Shown here piece after piece: positions 27,967 through 35,867 of a stretch of 64,000 nt of DNA. Where the stretch lies: NCBI GenBank assembly GCA_963815935.1, contig CAWFIL010000002.1:124001-188000 (forward strand), in the 5' to 3' direction. The notes beneath the pieces are model-generated. The model made no database searches. It saw only the letters and a program-made list of their open reading frames with translations, and had not been told where the DNA came from. Position 1 is the stretch's first letter; every line of letters starts with the position of its first letter. The stretch is from JARIHD01 sp963815935. Lineage in GTDB: Bacteria > Patescibacteriota > Saccharimonadia > Saccharimonadales > UBA4665. The position numbers were made by a program, and so were the translations under genes.

Positions 27967-29895
27967 TTAGAGTAGATTCATGGGGTCAATGTCATATGAC
28001 CAGCCGCTCGGCAGCAGATTGATGACCTTTAGTAATTCACGCCTATCCCTGGACTTTACGATGACCTGCCATTGAAACTTATTTTGTATTCGCTCATGAA
28101 ATGCTGGTGTGGGGCCCTCGATGGCGATCTTGAGTCGCTCGCTCTTTAGTTGTTCAACGAACTTGGTCGTCGCCTGTTCGGCGCTTGCTTGGCTTGCGCG
28201 TCTGCACGTGAGTTTGAGCAGGTAGCAGTAGGGTGGGAACGTAAACGTTTGCCGTTCATCAAGTTCTTTCTGGTAGAAGGTTTGCCAATCCTTGGTGAGG
28301 ATCGCCTGCAGTAGGGGGCTATCCGGTGTATAGGTTTGTAGTACGGCTTTGCCGGCCCGGTGACCGCGACCGATTCGTCCTAAGACCTGGCTGAGCAATT
28401 CGTAAGTACGCTCCTGGGCGCTGAAGTCAGGGAAGTAGAGACTTGTATCGGCTAGAATTATGCCCACTAGCCCAAGTTTCGGCAGGTCTAAGCCTTTGGC
28501 GAGCGTCTGAGTACCTACGATAATGTCTACATCACCGTTTTTGACTGCATCGTAATGCTGCTCTATCCGCTCGGATTTTTTGTTGTCAGTATCGAAACGC
28601 ATGATGCGTGCCTCGGGAAATAACCGAGAGACTTCATCGACTATTGCCTTTGTGCCGATGCTTTTAAACACGACTGAAGCGTTGTGACATTCGGGACAGC
28701 TTACGGGGCTGCTGGCTTTGTAGTCGCAGGTATGGCAGCGCATACTGTGGCTGTCGCCGTGGTAGACCAAGGGCAGGTCACAATGCGGGCAGGTTGCTTG
28801 CCAGCCACATTGATCGCAAAATACTACCCGTGCCGTTCCTCGCCGGTTAAGAAATAGTAGTGATTGCTCGTGTTTGCTCATGGCTTGTTTGATGTTGTCG
28901 ATAAGCGTATCGGATAGGTAGGATTTTTTGGTGAACTGTGATCTGTCGCGAAGGTCGATAACTGCGACATTAGCTTCGGAATTGCTTTTGCCCCGTGCCG
29001 TTTGCGTCATGCGCAGAATCGGTCGGTTCTTGGCACTTGCCATAAAGTAGTCGGTGACAAGAGGTGTCGCCGACCCCAGAATTAGAGGTGCTTTGTGCAG
29101 TTCAGCTAGCTTGCTCGCAACTCGAGAGGCGTGGTAATAGGGAGACTGGTCTTGTTTGTAGGCGGTTTCGTGTGCCTCGTCGACTGCTATGAAACCAACA
29201 TTTTTCAACGGGCTAAAGAGGGCTGAGCGTGGTCCCAGTACTATCATTGGTTGGGGTTGTTGCAGCATGCCAACCCATAGACGTTGTCGTGTGACATCGG
29301 TTAGCTGAGAGTGGATCAGAACCACACGGTCTTTGAATACGTGATGAAAATCACGCTCCAATTGCGAGGTGAGCCCGATCTCGGGCGTAAGCACGATGAC
29401 TGACTTGCCGGCCGCCAGGCTCTTTTTGGCCAACTCGATGTAGACACGAGTTTTGCCGGTGCCTGTTTCACCATGGAGCAGGTAGGTCCCCGGGGCGTCT
29501 ATGGCAGATAAGACTGAGGCTTGATCGTCGGTAAGTGGTGGCAGATTGTCATCGGGCATAGCCTGATGGGCAACGATACTTACCGGTTTCTTGGGTAGTT
29601 CTTTAGGAAGGAACTGCTGGGTGATAACTCCATATGGGCTAGGGTAATAACCCTTCATCCAGGTCATGAGTTGCAGCAGAGGAGCCGGAAGGGGGTTGAG
29701 GCTGGGCGTATTCGCTATTGGTTTGGCGGTAAATGATGGCTTGCTAACTTGTCTGACGACGACACCCAGTACGTGTTTGTTCCGTAGGGGCACCTCGACA
29801 ATCGACCCCTCTAAAAGGGGTGTTTCGCTACTGTAAGTAAGCGCGCCTTCACCATGATAGGTGGCACCGCCAACGAGGACCTCCACGTACTGCAT
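27967..29895 (-). CDS. priA: Primosomal protein N' (replication restart helicase PriA)
   Basis: The protein is 642 residues from ATG 29895. An upstream open frame is available, but the normal PriA N-terminus (YVEVLVGGATYHGEGALTYS) begins here, and a minus-strand TATAAT (29909-29904) ends 8 bases before it. Helicase motifs: GETGTGKTRVYIE (Walker A), VDEAHETAYKQDQ (DEAH box), LILGSATPL and GTQTLAKGLDLP. A zinc-binding insert has paired cysteines (CDQCGWQATCPHCDLP, CHTCDYKASSPVSCPECH). PriA reloads the replisome at stalled forks. It is divergent from a small winged-helix gene. Confidence 0.95.
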   Translation of the reverse strand: MQYVEVLVGGATYHGEGALTYSSETPLLEGSIVEVPLRNKHVLGVVVRQVSKPSFTAKPIANTPSLNPLPAPLLQLMTWMKGYYPSPYGVITQQFLPKELPKKPVSIVAHQAMPDDNLPPLTDDQASVLSAIDAPGTYLLHGETGTGKTRVYIELAKKSLAAGKSVIVLTPEIGLTSQLERDFHHVFKDRVVLIHSQLTDVTRQRLWVGMLQQPQPMIVLGPRSALFSPLKNVGFIAVDEAHETAYKQDQSPYYHASRVASKLAELHKAPLILGSATPLVTDYFMASAKNRPILRMTQTARGKSNSEANVAVIDLRDRSQFTKKSYLSDTLIDNIKQAMSKHEQSLLFLNRRGTARVVFCDQCGWQATCPHCDLPLVYHGDSHSMRCHTCDYKASSPVSCPECHNASVVFKSIGTKAIVDEVSRLFPEARIMRFDTDNKKSERIEQHYDAVKNGDVDIIVGTQTLAKGLDLPKLGLVGIILADTSLYFPDFSAQERTYELLSQVLGRIGRGHRAGKAVLQTYTPDSPLLQAILTKDWQTFYQKELDERQTFTFPPYCYLLKLTCRRASQASAEQATTKFVEQLKSERLKIAIEGPTPAFHERIQNKFQWQVIVKSRDRRELLKVINLLPSGWSYDIDPMNLL

Positions 29896-30004
29896 AGGTA
29901 GCATTATAATTCTATTAGGGGACAAAACCGAAACTTCAGGGTTGAAAACGACCTTCAGAATCGCTATACTTTGTTCACGTTGTTTGAATAACAATATACA
30001 GCTT

Positions 30005-30295
30005 ATGTTAGACGTATTTATCACCTCACGAGTTAGACGAAAGATCATAGTGATCTATGCTAAATACCCAGACTTTAAGACGCATGTCCGGGGCTTGGCT
30101 AAGCTCATTAAAGAAGATGCCGGTAATATCCAGCGCGAATTAAAGCGTCTTGAGAAGGTTGGTTTTTTGATCTCCGAAAAACAGGGCAACACTAAGATCT
30201 ACCACACCAACAAGCAGTTTCCGATTTTTAAAGAATTACAAAGCATCGTATTAAAGAGCCAACGCGCCACCCAGCAGAAGAAGCAGCTCCTCTAA
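30005..30295 (+). CDS. Small winged-helix DNA-binding protein (ArsR-like)
   Basis: The protein is 96 residues from ATG 30005; the longer frame runs through the priA promoter region and is not credible. The layout is a single winged helix: LDVFITSRVRRKIIVIYAKY, then VRGLAKLIKEDAGNIQRELK as helix-turn-helix and VGFLISEKQGNTKIYHTNK as the wing. This resembles stand-alone ArsR/MarR-like regulators found near translation genes. No sensor cysteines are present. It is divergent from priA and might regulate it; this is inference. Confidence 0.75.
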   Translation: MLDVFITSRVRRKIIVIYAKYPDFKTHVRGLAKLIKEDAGNIQRELKRLEKVGFLISEKQGNTKIYHTNKQFPIFKELQSIVLKSQRATQQKKQLL

Positions 30296-30300
30296 AGTTG

Positions 30301-30329
30301 TTGCAAAGTTATCTCTGTTACGATAGAAT
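30301..30329 (+). promoter_or_regulatory. Promoter of rpsU
   Basis: TTGCAA (30301-30306), 17 bases, TAGAAT (30324-30329). The ATG follows 9 bases later, so the transcript should be leaderless. Confidence 0.75.
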
Positions 30330-30338
30330 AGGAACGAA

Positions 30339-30554
30339 ATGATACAAGTTACACGTAAAGACGCAAAAGAATCACCAGAAAACCTGCTTCGCCGTTTTAA
30401 CCGCAAGGTTCAGCAAGCCGGTACTATTGCTGTTGTTAAGGGATCTCAATACTTCGAGAAGCCTATTAGCAAGCGCGAACGCCGCCAAAAGGCTATTGTC
30501 CGCCAACAGCGCAAGAGCCTAAAGCTCAAGAAGATTAAACTCGGCCAGCGATAA
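30339..30554 (+). CDS. rpsU: 30S ribosomal protein S21
   Basis: The protein is 71 residues: SPENLLRRFNRKVQQAG near the start and a Lys/Arg-rich C-terminal helix (RRQKAIVRQQRKSLKLKK), which is typical S21. S21 sits near the anti-Shine-Dalgarno end of 16S and affects start-site selection. It heads a tight run rpsU-yqeY-adk-map with gaps of 6 bases or overlaps. Confidence 0.95.
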   Translation: MIQVTRKDAKESPENLLRRFNRKVQQAGTIAVVKGSQYFEKPISKRERRQKAIVRQQRKSLKLKKIKLGQR

Positions 30555-30560
30555 AACGAC

Positions 30561-31010
30561 ATGCTAAAGCAGCAATTAGAGCAAGACCTCAAAAAAGCCT
30601 TGCTCGGTGGAGACCGTGAACGGGTCACGACACTTCGTGGCCTAAAAAGCGTGATCCTGTATGCTGAAGTCGAAAAAGGCAATCGCGAGGAGGGCTTGGA
30701 CGATGAGTCTATTGTTGCCCTTTTTAGCAAGGAGGCCAAGAAGCGCCAGGAGAGCGCCGACCTCTATGTAAAAGGTGGCAGCCAGGCCCGTGCTGATGCG
30801 GAGCTTGCGGAAAAGGCAATTATCGAGGAATACCTTCCTAAACAGTTGACTGATGAAGAGTTGAGCGCAATTGTGGATGAGGCAATTTCTACGTTGGAGG
30901 CAAGTGGCCCCCAGGCTATGGGCCAAGTAATCGGACAAGTTAAACAAAAGACCGCTGGCCAAGCCGACGGCGGTCGTATTGCACAAATGGTAAAGGAGAG
31001 ATTGAACTAA
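30561..31010 (+). CDS. yqeY: GatB/YqeY-domain protein
   Basis: The protein is 149 residues: LKKALLGGDRERVTTLRGLK at the N-terminus, YLPKQLTDEELSAIVDEAI near residue 90 and ADGGRIAQMVKERL at the C-terminus match the YqeY family. The C-terminal three-helix part is shared with the tail of GatB (the tRNA amidotransferase). YqeY commonly follows rpsU, as here, 6 bases downstream. Its exact role is unproved; a tRNA-related function is presumed. Confidence 0.92.
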   Translation: MLKQQLEQDLKKALLGGDRERVTTLRGLKSVILYAEVEKGNREEGLDDESIVALFSKEAKKRQESADLYVKGGSQARADAELAEKAIIEEYLPKQLTDEELSAIVDEAISTLEASGPQAMGQVIGQVKQKTAGQADGGRIAQMVKERLN

Positions 31011-31540
31011 TGATCATTCTGACTGGTGTTGCTGGTGCTGGTAAGAGCATGCAAGGTAAGATGTTTGCCGACGAACACGGCTATGCATGGATTTCTACGG
31101 GTGAGATTCTACGTGTGCTTGTCACAGGCAAGCGCCGCCACGAAATGTTGCAAGGTAAGCTCTTGAGTGACGAAGAGATGATTAACATTTTAGACACAGT
31201 CCTCAACTTAATTGCCTCTGACCAGGAGTTTGTCCTTGACGGTTTTCCGCGTACAACTACTCAGACTGATTGGCTGCTTGAGCAGGTGCACAAAAACCGT
31301 CTTGGCTTGACTGCTGTTGTAAATCTTGATGCATCTGAGGATGTTGTGCGCGAACGCCTGATGTCACGTGGTCGTCAGGACGACAACGAAGATGCTATCA
31401 CTAAGCGTTTCGACGAATACCGCACAGTTACGATGCCAATTCTCGAGCATTTCAAGAAAGAGGGCGTCCATGTCTACAATATCGATGCCGCTCAAGATCC
31501 TCGCGCCGTTCATGATGCAATTCTAAAGTGCATTGGATAG
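31010..31540 (+). CDS. adk: Adenylate kinase-family nucleoside monophosphate kinase (short form)
   Basis: The protein is 176 residues: Walker A GVAGAGKSMQG near residue 6, ISTGEILR near 28 (NMP-binding), FVLDGFPRTTTQ near 73 and a short lid (SRGRQDDNEDAITKRFDEY). It lacks the zinc-type long lid and is shorter than standard Adk (about 210-220), so it belongs to the short-lid class. It would balance AMP, ADP and ATP. Its start overlaps the yqeY stop (TAATG), which indicates coupling. Confidence 0.85.
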   Translation: MIILTGVAGAGKSMQGKMFADEHGYAWISTGEILRVLVTGKRRHEMLQGKLLSDEEMINILDTVLNLIASDQEFVLDGFPRTTTQTDWLLEQVHKNRLGLTAVVNLDASEDVVRERLMSRGRQDDNEDAITKRFDEYRTVTMPILEHFKKEGVHVYNIDAAQDPRAVHDAILKCIG

Positions 31541-31547
31541 TCTGGCT

Positions 31548-32297
31548 ATGACTTCGCCCAAGACCGATCAAGAGATCATCGCCATGCGTGAGAGTGGCCG
31601 CATGCTTGCGACTGTACTGGATGCTATGCGCCGTGAAACGCGGGCGGGTCGTACACCAAAGGATATGTCGGCTATCGCCAAGAAGGAGCTTGAATCCTTG
31701 GGCGGCAAGCCAGCTTTCTTGGGCTATTATGGCTATCCGGACATTATTTGCATATCGGTTAATAACCAAGTGCAGCACAGTATCCCTAACGAGGTCCCGT
31801 TCCAAGACGGCGATGTTGTTAACTATGATTTTGGCGTTACCTACAAGGGCATGATTACTGATTCCGGCATTACAGTGTGTGTTGGTGACAAGTTTACGCC
31901 GGATACGAAGCGCTTGCTGACTGGTACCGAGCGTGCTCTGTATGATGGGCTGCGCGTCGTGAAGGCTGGTGCCCGTGTTGGTGATATTTCGGCTGCGGTT
32001 GAACGCACGTTGCGCAAGTATAAACTAGGTATTGTCCGTGAATTGGTCGGGCATGGCGTTGGTCACAAACTGCACGAAGACCCCGAGATCCCCAACTACG
32101 GCCAGGCGGGCCGAGGCCCGATCCTTAAAGCCGGTATGACGATTGCTATTGAGCCTATTACAACCCTTGGCGGGTATGCCATTTACCAGGCTCGTGACGG
32201 TTGGACATTATTGACTCAAGACGGCAGCTGGTCGGCCCAGTTTGAGCACACAGTACTTGTTACATCGACTGGTTGCGAAATCCTCACGGCCCTCTAA
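31548..32297 (+). CDS. map: Type I methionine aminopeptidase
   Basis: The protein is 249 residues from ATG 31548; a TTG 15 bases upstream would overlap adk but has no advantage. Metal ligands are visible: Asp in VNYDFGVTYKGMITDSG near residue 90-101, His in GHGVGHKLHEDP near 166, Glu in IAIEPITT near 202 and Glu in QFEHTVLVT near 233. It removes the first Met after deformylation, which completes a set with def, fmt and infB in this window. The adk-map pairing is widespread in bacteria. Confidence 0.95.
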   Translation: MTSPKTDQEIIAMRESGRMLATVLDAMRRETRAGRTPKDMSAIAKKELESLGGKPAFLGYYGYPDIICISVNNQVQHSIPNEVPFQDGDVVNYDFGVTYKGMITDSGITVCVGDKFTPDTKRLLTGTERALYDGLRVVKAGARVGDISAAVERTLRKYKLGIVRELVGHGVGHKLHEDPEIPNYGQAGRGPILKAGMTIAIEPITTLGGYAIYQARDGWTLLTQDGSWSAQFEHTVLVTSTGCEILTAL

Positions 32298-32302
32298 ATT
32301 AC

Positions 32303-32332
32303 TTGCCCACACCCAAGTATAAGCGGTATACT
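32303..32332 (+). promoter_or_regulatory. Promoter of ftsA
   Basis: TTGCCC (32303-32308), 18 bases, TATACT (32327-32332); the ATG follows 8 bases later, so a leaderless message is predicted. Confidence 0.75.
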
Positions 32333-32340
32333 GCCTGCAT

Positions 32341-33576
32341 ATGCACGGCTCCTCAAATGTAAACCCTTTTGTTGGCCTAGATATAGGCACATCGATGGTT
32401 CGATGTGTTGTTGGCATGGTTGACCCCAGTAACCAAGGCAAGATTTCGATTATTGGACACGGCCAAGCTCGCAACTTGGGAATGCGGCGGGGTATTGTGG
32501 TGCACGTCGAGGACGCCGCTGAGGCAGTCGCACAGGCGCTGACTGAGGCGGAGCGTGTATCGGGGATGCGCATCCAAGGCGCGACGGTTAATATCAACGG
32601 TTCACACGTAAGTGGCATGAACTCTAAGGGCGTTATTGCCATTAGTGCTGCCAATCGCGAAATTACCCCCGAAGATCGTATGCGCGCCGAAGAGGCGGCT
32701 ACTATTGTGCAGCTACCGTCCAATCGCGAAATCATCCAGGTTTTTGCAAAGAACTACCGTCTCGATGGTCAAGAAAATATCAAGGACCCCGTGGGGATGC
32801 ATGGCGTTCGCCTCGAAGTTGACACGCACATCGTTACAGCTGCGACGCCCAACCTACGCAATCTGGACATGGCTCTGGATAAGGCTCAGATAACGGTTCA
32901 TAACCATACTCTTTCGAGTTTGGCAGCAGCCGAAGCTGTATTGGAGCGTCAACAAAAAGAAGCGGGCACGGTGTTGCTCGATATAGGTGCAGGCACTACC
33001 AACCTGGTGGTGTTAGAGGACGGCGAAGTACAGCACGTAGCTGTGCTGCCGATTGGCGGTATGCATATTACGAACGACCTAGCCATTGGTCTAAAAACTG
33101 ATCTTGACGTGGCCGAGGCCGTAAAGGTGAAGCACGCTACGCTTAGTAACCAGCCCGCCAAACGAGACATTCGTATCAAGGTAGGCGACCAGGAGCATAT
33201 GTTTAAGTCCGAAGAGGTCGCCATGATCACCGAAGCCAGGGTAGAGGAGCTTTTCGAGTTTGTGCAAAAGGAACTTGTGCGCATCCACCGTGCCCATAAG
33301 CTGCCCGGTGGGGCTGTGATTGTTGGTGGCACTGCCAAGCTGCCCGGCATGGCCGAATTTGCCAAGGATAAGCTGCAAATTGCCGCCCGCGTCGGAAAAT
33401 TGCAGTCTGTATCTGGCCTGATCGACACCGTCGCCGACCCATCATATGCCGCAGCAGTTGGTTTAATGATTCTTGATATGCTGCTTTTGCCAGAGGTGGC
33501 GCAAGCCTCCATGAGCAACACAAGCGTCCGAGCACTAAAAATGGTTGATAGTTTGCTTGGTCGCTTCAAGCGCTAA
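32341..33576 (+). CDS. ftsA: Cell division protein FtsA
   Basis: The protein is 411 residues with an actin-like ATPase fold. GLDIGTSMVRCVVG near residue 12 is phosphate 1, the SHV-containing 1C domain (VNINGSHVSGMNSKGVI) is near 80-100, LLDIGAGTTNLVVLEDGEV near 212 is phosphate 2, and GGAVIVGGTAKLPGMAEF near 322 is the adenosine motif. The C-terminus VDSLLGRFKR is a short amphipathic helix of the kind that tethers FtsA to the membrane. It anchors the FtsZ ring and lies 135 bases before ftsZ, which has its own promoter. Confidence 0.96.
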   Translation: MHGSSNVNPFVGLDIGTSMVRCVVGMVDPSNQGKISIIGHGQARNLGMRRGIVVHVEDAAEAVAQALTEAERVSGMRIQGATVNINGSHVSGMNSKGVIAISAANREITPEDRMRAEEAATIVQLPSNREIIQVFAKNYRLDGQENIKDPVGMHGVRLEVDTHIVTAATPNLRNLDMALDKAQITVHNHTLSSLAAAEAVLERQQKEAGTVLLDIGAGTTNLVVLEDGEVQHVAVLPIGGMHITNDLAIGLKTDLDVAEAVKVKHATLSNQPAKRDIRIKVGDQEHMFKSEEVAMITEARVEELFEFVQKELVRIHRAHKLPGGAVIVGGTAKLPGMAEFAKDKLQIAARVGKLQSVSGLIDTVADPSYAAAVGLMILDMLLLPEVAQASMSNTSVRALKMVDSLLGRFKR

Positions 33577-33636
33577 GTGGGCTGTGTACACAAAGTATTC
33601 GCCCGTGAACAGCACGATGTACGCCGCATAAGTTTA

Positions 33637-33665
33637 TTGAACTCGGGTGCAGGCTACGTTATACT
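33637..33665 (+). promoter_or_regulatory. Promoter of ftsZ
   Basis: TTGAAC (33637-33642), 17 bases, TATACT (33660-33665). An inverted repeat, ACGTTAT (33656-33662) and ATAACGT (33672-33678), spans the -10 and the expected start site. Confidence 0.85.
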
Positions 33666-33711
33666 CACCATATAACGTGAAGAAAATTTTTAGAAGAGAG
33701 GGTTCACTTAT

Positions 33712-35061
33712 ATGCCTCAAGTCGCACCAGCAATAGAAACATTTGCACGCATCAAAGTAATCGGTGTCGGTGGTGCTGGTGGCGCCGCAATTAACCGCAT
33801 GGTTGATGCCGGTGTCGACGGCGTTGAGTTCATCGCCATTAATACTGACGCCCAGGCATTGCACCACTCTCGGGCAAAGATAAAGATCCATATTGGCAAA
33901 GATGAAACTCGCGGGCTTGGTGCTGGAGCCGATCCTTTGGTCGGCGAGAAAGCTGCCATGGAGTCGATCGACGAAATCAAGAAGGCCCTAGAGGGCGCAG
34001 ACATGATCTTTATTACCATTGGTGCTGGTGGTGGTACGGGGAGTGGTGCGGGCCATGTAGTAGCGCGTGCTGCCAAAGAAATGGGTATCTTGGTGGTTGG
34101 GTTCGCTACGAAGCCGTTTGCGTTTGAAGGAGAAAAGCGTCGTCGCAATGCCGACCAGGCTATTACGAACCTCCGTAATTCGGTTGACACACTGATCATT
34201 ATTCCTAATGACCGCCTACTGCAGACTATTGATCGACAGACCCCACTCGTAGAGGCATTCAAAGTTGCCGATGATGTTTTGCGCCAAGGTGTGCAAGGTA
34301 TTTCGGATCTTATTACTGTCCATGGGCTTATTAACCTCGACTTCGCCGACGTTAAGGCTGTCATGAGCAATGCGGGTTCGGCACTTATGGGTATCGGCCG
34401 CGCCAGTGGCGAGAACCGTGCCGTCCAGGCCGCCCAGCAGGCTATTGATTCGCCATTGCTAGAGGTTTCGATTGATGGAGCTCGCGGTATCCTGTTCAAC
34501 GTCATAGGTGGTGAAGATCTGTCAATGCACGAGATCAACACTGCTGCCGAGACTATTACTACTGCCGCCGACCCAGACGCCAACATTATCTTTGGTGCAA
34601 CAATTAACCCAGAGCTTGAGGGCGAGCTAATCATCACCGTGGTGGCTACTGGCTTTGACGCTTCCTACTTTGGGGAGCGAGCTCAACGTGCCGACGATGC
34701 CATTGCAGCTGCAGCAGTCTCGAGTGCGTCAAGCGCTTCCGCTATTGCACAGCCACAGACTAGTGCTGTGCGCCCTACGGATTCCGATATCTCCGGTATC
34801 GATATGGACCTGGACGAAGATACGCCAGCCACTGACTTTAAGTCTGATGCAATGCCGAACATTTGGACACTCGACGATGACCAAGACGCCGATCAGCACG
34901 AGGAACCGCCTCATCATGAGTTCCACGATGATATGTCTCGTCACGATGTCGTAACCTCTAGTAATGTTGATGAAGAGCTCGAAAAGCCGTCTTTTCTACG
35001 CCGACTGGCGAAGCGCTATAAAGACAACCCCGAAACTGGCGAAACAGATAAGAACGACTAG
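33712..35061 (+). CDS. ftsZ: Cell division protein FtsZ
   Basis: The protein is 449 residues. The tubulin signature GGGTGSGAG lies near residue 106; GVGGAGGAAINRMVDAGV is near 16, NTDAQAL near 44 and NLDFADVKAVM near 206. After residue 320 comes a variable acidic linker and then a conserved-looking tail (KPSFLRRLAKRYKDNPE) that replaces the common DIPxFLR peptide. FtsZ forms the division ring. It has a strong individual promoter and a leader of about 40 nt with a GAGAGGG site. Confidence 0.97.
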   Translation: MPQVAPAIETFARIKVIGVGGAGGAAINRMVDAGVDGVEFIAINTDAQALHHSRAKIKIHIGKDETRGLGAGADPLVGEKAAMESIDEIKKALEGADMIFITIGAGGGTGSGAGHVVARAAKEMGILVVGFATKPFAFEGEKRRRNADQAITNLRNSVDTLIIIPNDRLLQTIDRQTPLVEAFKVADDVLRQGVQGISDLITVHGLINLDFADVKAVMSNAGSALMGIGRASGENRAVQAAQQAIDSPLLEVSIDGARGILFNVIGGEDLSMHEINTAAETITTAADPDANIIFGATINPELEGELIITVVATGFDASYFGERAQRADDAIAAAAVSSASSASAIAQPQTSAVRPTDSDISGIDMDLDEDTPATDFKSDAMPNIWTLDDDQDADQHEEPPHHEFHDDMSRHDVVTSSNVDEELEKPSFLRRLAKRYKDNPETGETDKND

Positions 35062-35091
35062 CTTCGTACTAAATAATACAACCTAATTTTG

Positions 35092-35148
35092 TTGCCAAAA
35101 CGCTATAGATAGAGCTATGATTTATAACACAACCACTATATGTAGTGA
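35092..35148 (+). promoter_or_regulatory. nrdR promoter with two NrdR-box-like sites
   Basis: TTGCCA (35092-35097), 18 bases, TATGAT (35116-35121). Two 16-base palindromic sites, CGCTATAGATAGAGCT (35101-35116) and CCACTATATGTAGTGA (35133-35148), resemble the NrdR box ACACWATATATWGTGT. They are 32 bases apart, which matches the known tandem arrangement, and they flank the -10. This points to autorepression of nrdR. Confidence 0.65.
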
Positions 35149-35184
35149 TGGCACGTTATCGATCATAGAGGGGAGAAGAGCGAA

Positions 35185-35655
35185 ATGAGATGTAGCCAGT
35201 GTCAGTTTGCAGACACCAAGGTCATTGAGTCGCGTGAAGCAGGAGACGGTCAGGCAATTCGCCGCCGCCGCTCGTGCCCAAGTTGCGGCTATCGCTTTAC
35301 GACCTACGAACGCGTTGAACGCCCTCAGCTCATCGTCATAAAAAACGATGGTACTCGTGAGTTGTTTAGCCGTGAGAAACTTCTGGCTGGCCTATATAGA
35401 GCCTGCGAGAAGACTCCGGTCACCAACTTGCAGCTAGAGCGCTTGGTCTCGGATCTTGAGCAGGAGCTTTACTCCTGTGGTGAGCCTGAAGTGCCATCGA
35501 CTAAGCTCGGTGAAAAGGTGATGGACCGTTTAGCCAAACTTAACGAAGTTGCGTACGTACGGTTTGCGAGTGTGTATCGTCGCTTTAAAGATATTGCGGG
35601 CTTTGAAGAAGAGTTATCGCAGATTAAGCAACGAGCCGTCGAACAGAAGGTATAA
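35185..35655 (+). CDS. nrdR: Transcriptional repressor NrdR
   Basis: The protein is 156 residues: a zinc ribbon with CSQC and CPSCGYRF (residues 3-36), then an ATP-cone domain beginning VIKNDGTRELFSREKLLAGL near residue 50. NrdR senses dATP/ATP and represses ribonucleotide reductase genes. Here the reductase is the next gene, 212 bases downstream. Candidate operators sit over the nrdR promoter. Confidence 0.96.
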   Translation: MRCSQCQFADTKVIESREAGDGQAIRRRRSCPSCGYRFTTYERVERPQLIVIKNDGTRELFSREKLLAGLYRACEKTPVTNLQLERLVSDLEQELYSCGEPEVPSTKLGEKVMDRLAKLNEVAYVRFASVYRRFKDIAGFEEELSQIKQRAVEQKV

Positions 35656-35694
35656 AGCTGCCGGCCCCGCCTGAATCTCATGCTCACTATGAGC

Positions 35695-35867
35695 TTGTGT
35701 TGCTGCGTCCGCGTGGCGTATAACAATAATCATAGAGTATGAGGCTCGGGGGGAGCCGAAAGCGCCTTGGAGGTTCGGGGCGGCTTGAGAGACTCTAAAC
35801 AAATATTCAAAAAACAACTTAAAGTAAGACCGCGGTGGTGAGCCCGGTCAAAAGAGTGAGGGTAACT
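35695..35867 (+). promoter_or_regulatory. Structured leader of the ribonucleotide reductase gene
   Basis: A promoter-like TTGTGT-18-TATAAC lies at 35695-35724. The leader then folds into a three-way junction: AGAGT/ACTCT (35734-35738 with 35792-35796) encloses GGCTC/GAGCC (35743-35747 with 35753-35757) and AGCGCC/GGC-G-GCT (35761-35766 with 35779-35785). An A-rich tract follows. I do not see the B12 box of cobalamin riboswitches. Function unknown. Confidence 0.45.

Noticed and set aside
33717..34637. 306-codon open frame antisense to ftsZ
   Set aside because: It lies entirely opposite a certain gene, reads as Ser/Ala/Pro-rich low-complexity protein without motifs, and has no promoter or ribosome binding site. 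It is a codon-bias shadow.
35656..35867. Cobalamin riboswitch before the B12-dependent reductase
   Set aside because: Neither the B12 box nor the conserved core of that riboswitch is present; only an unrelated three-way junction can be drawn.
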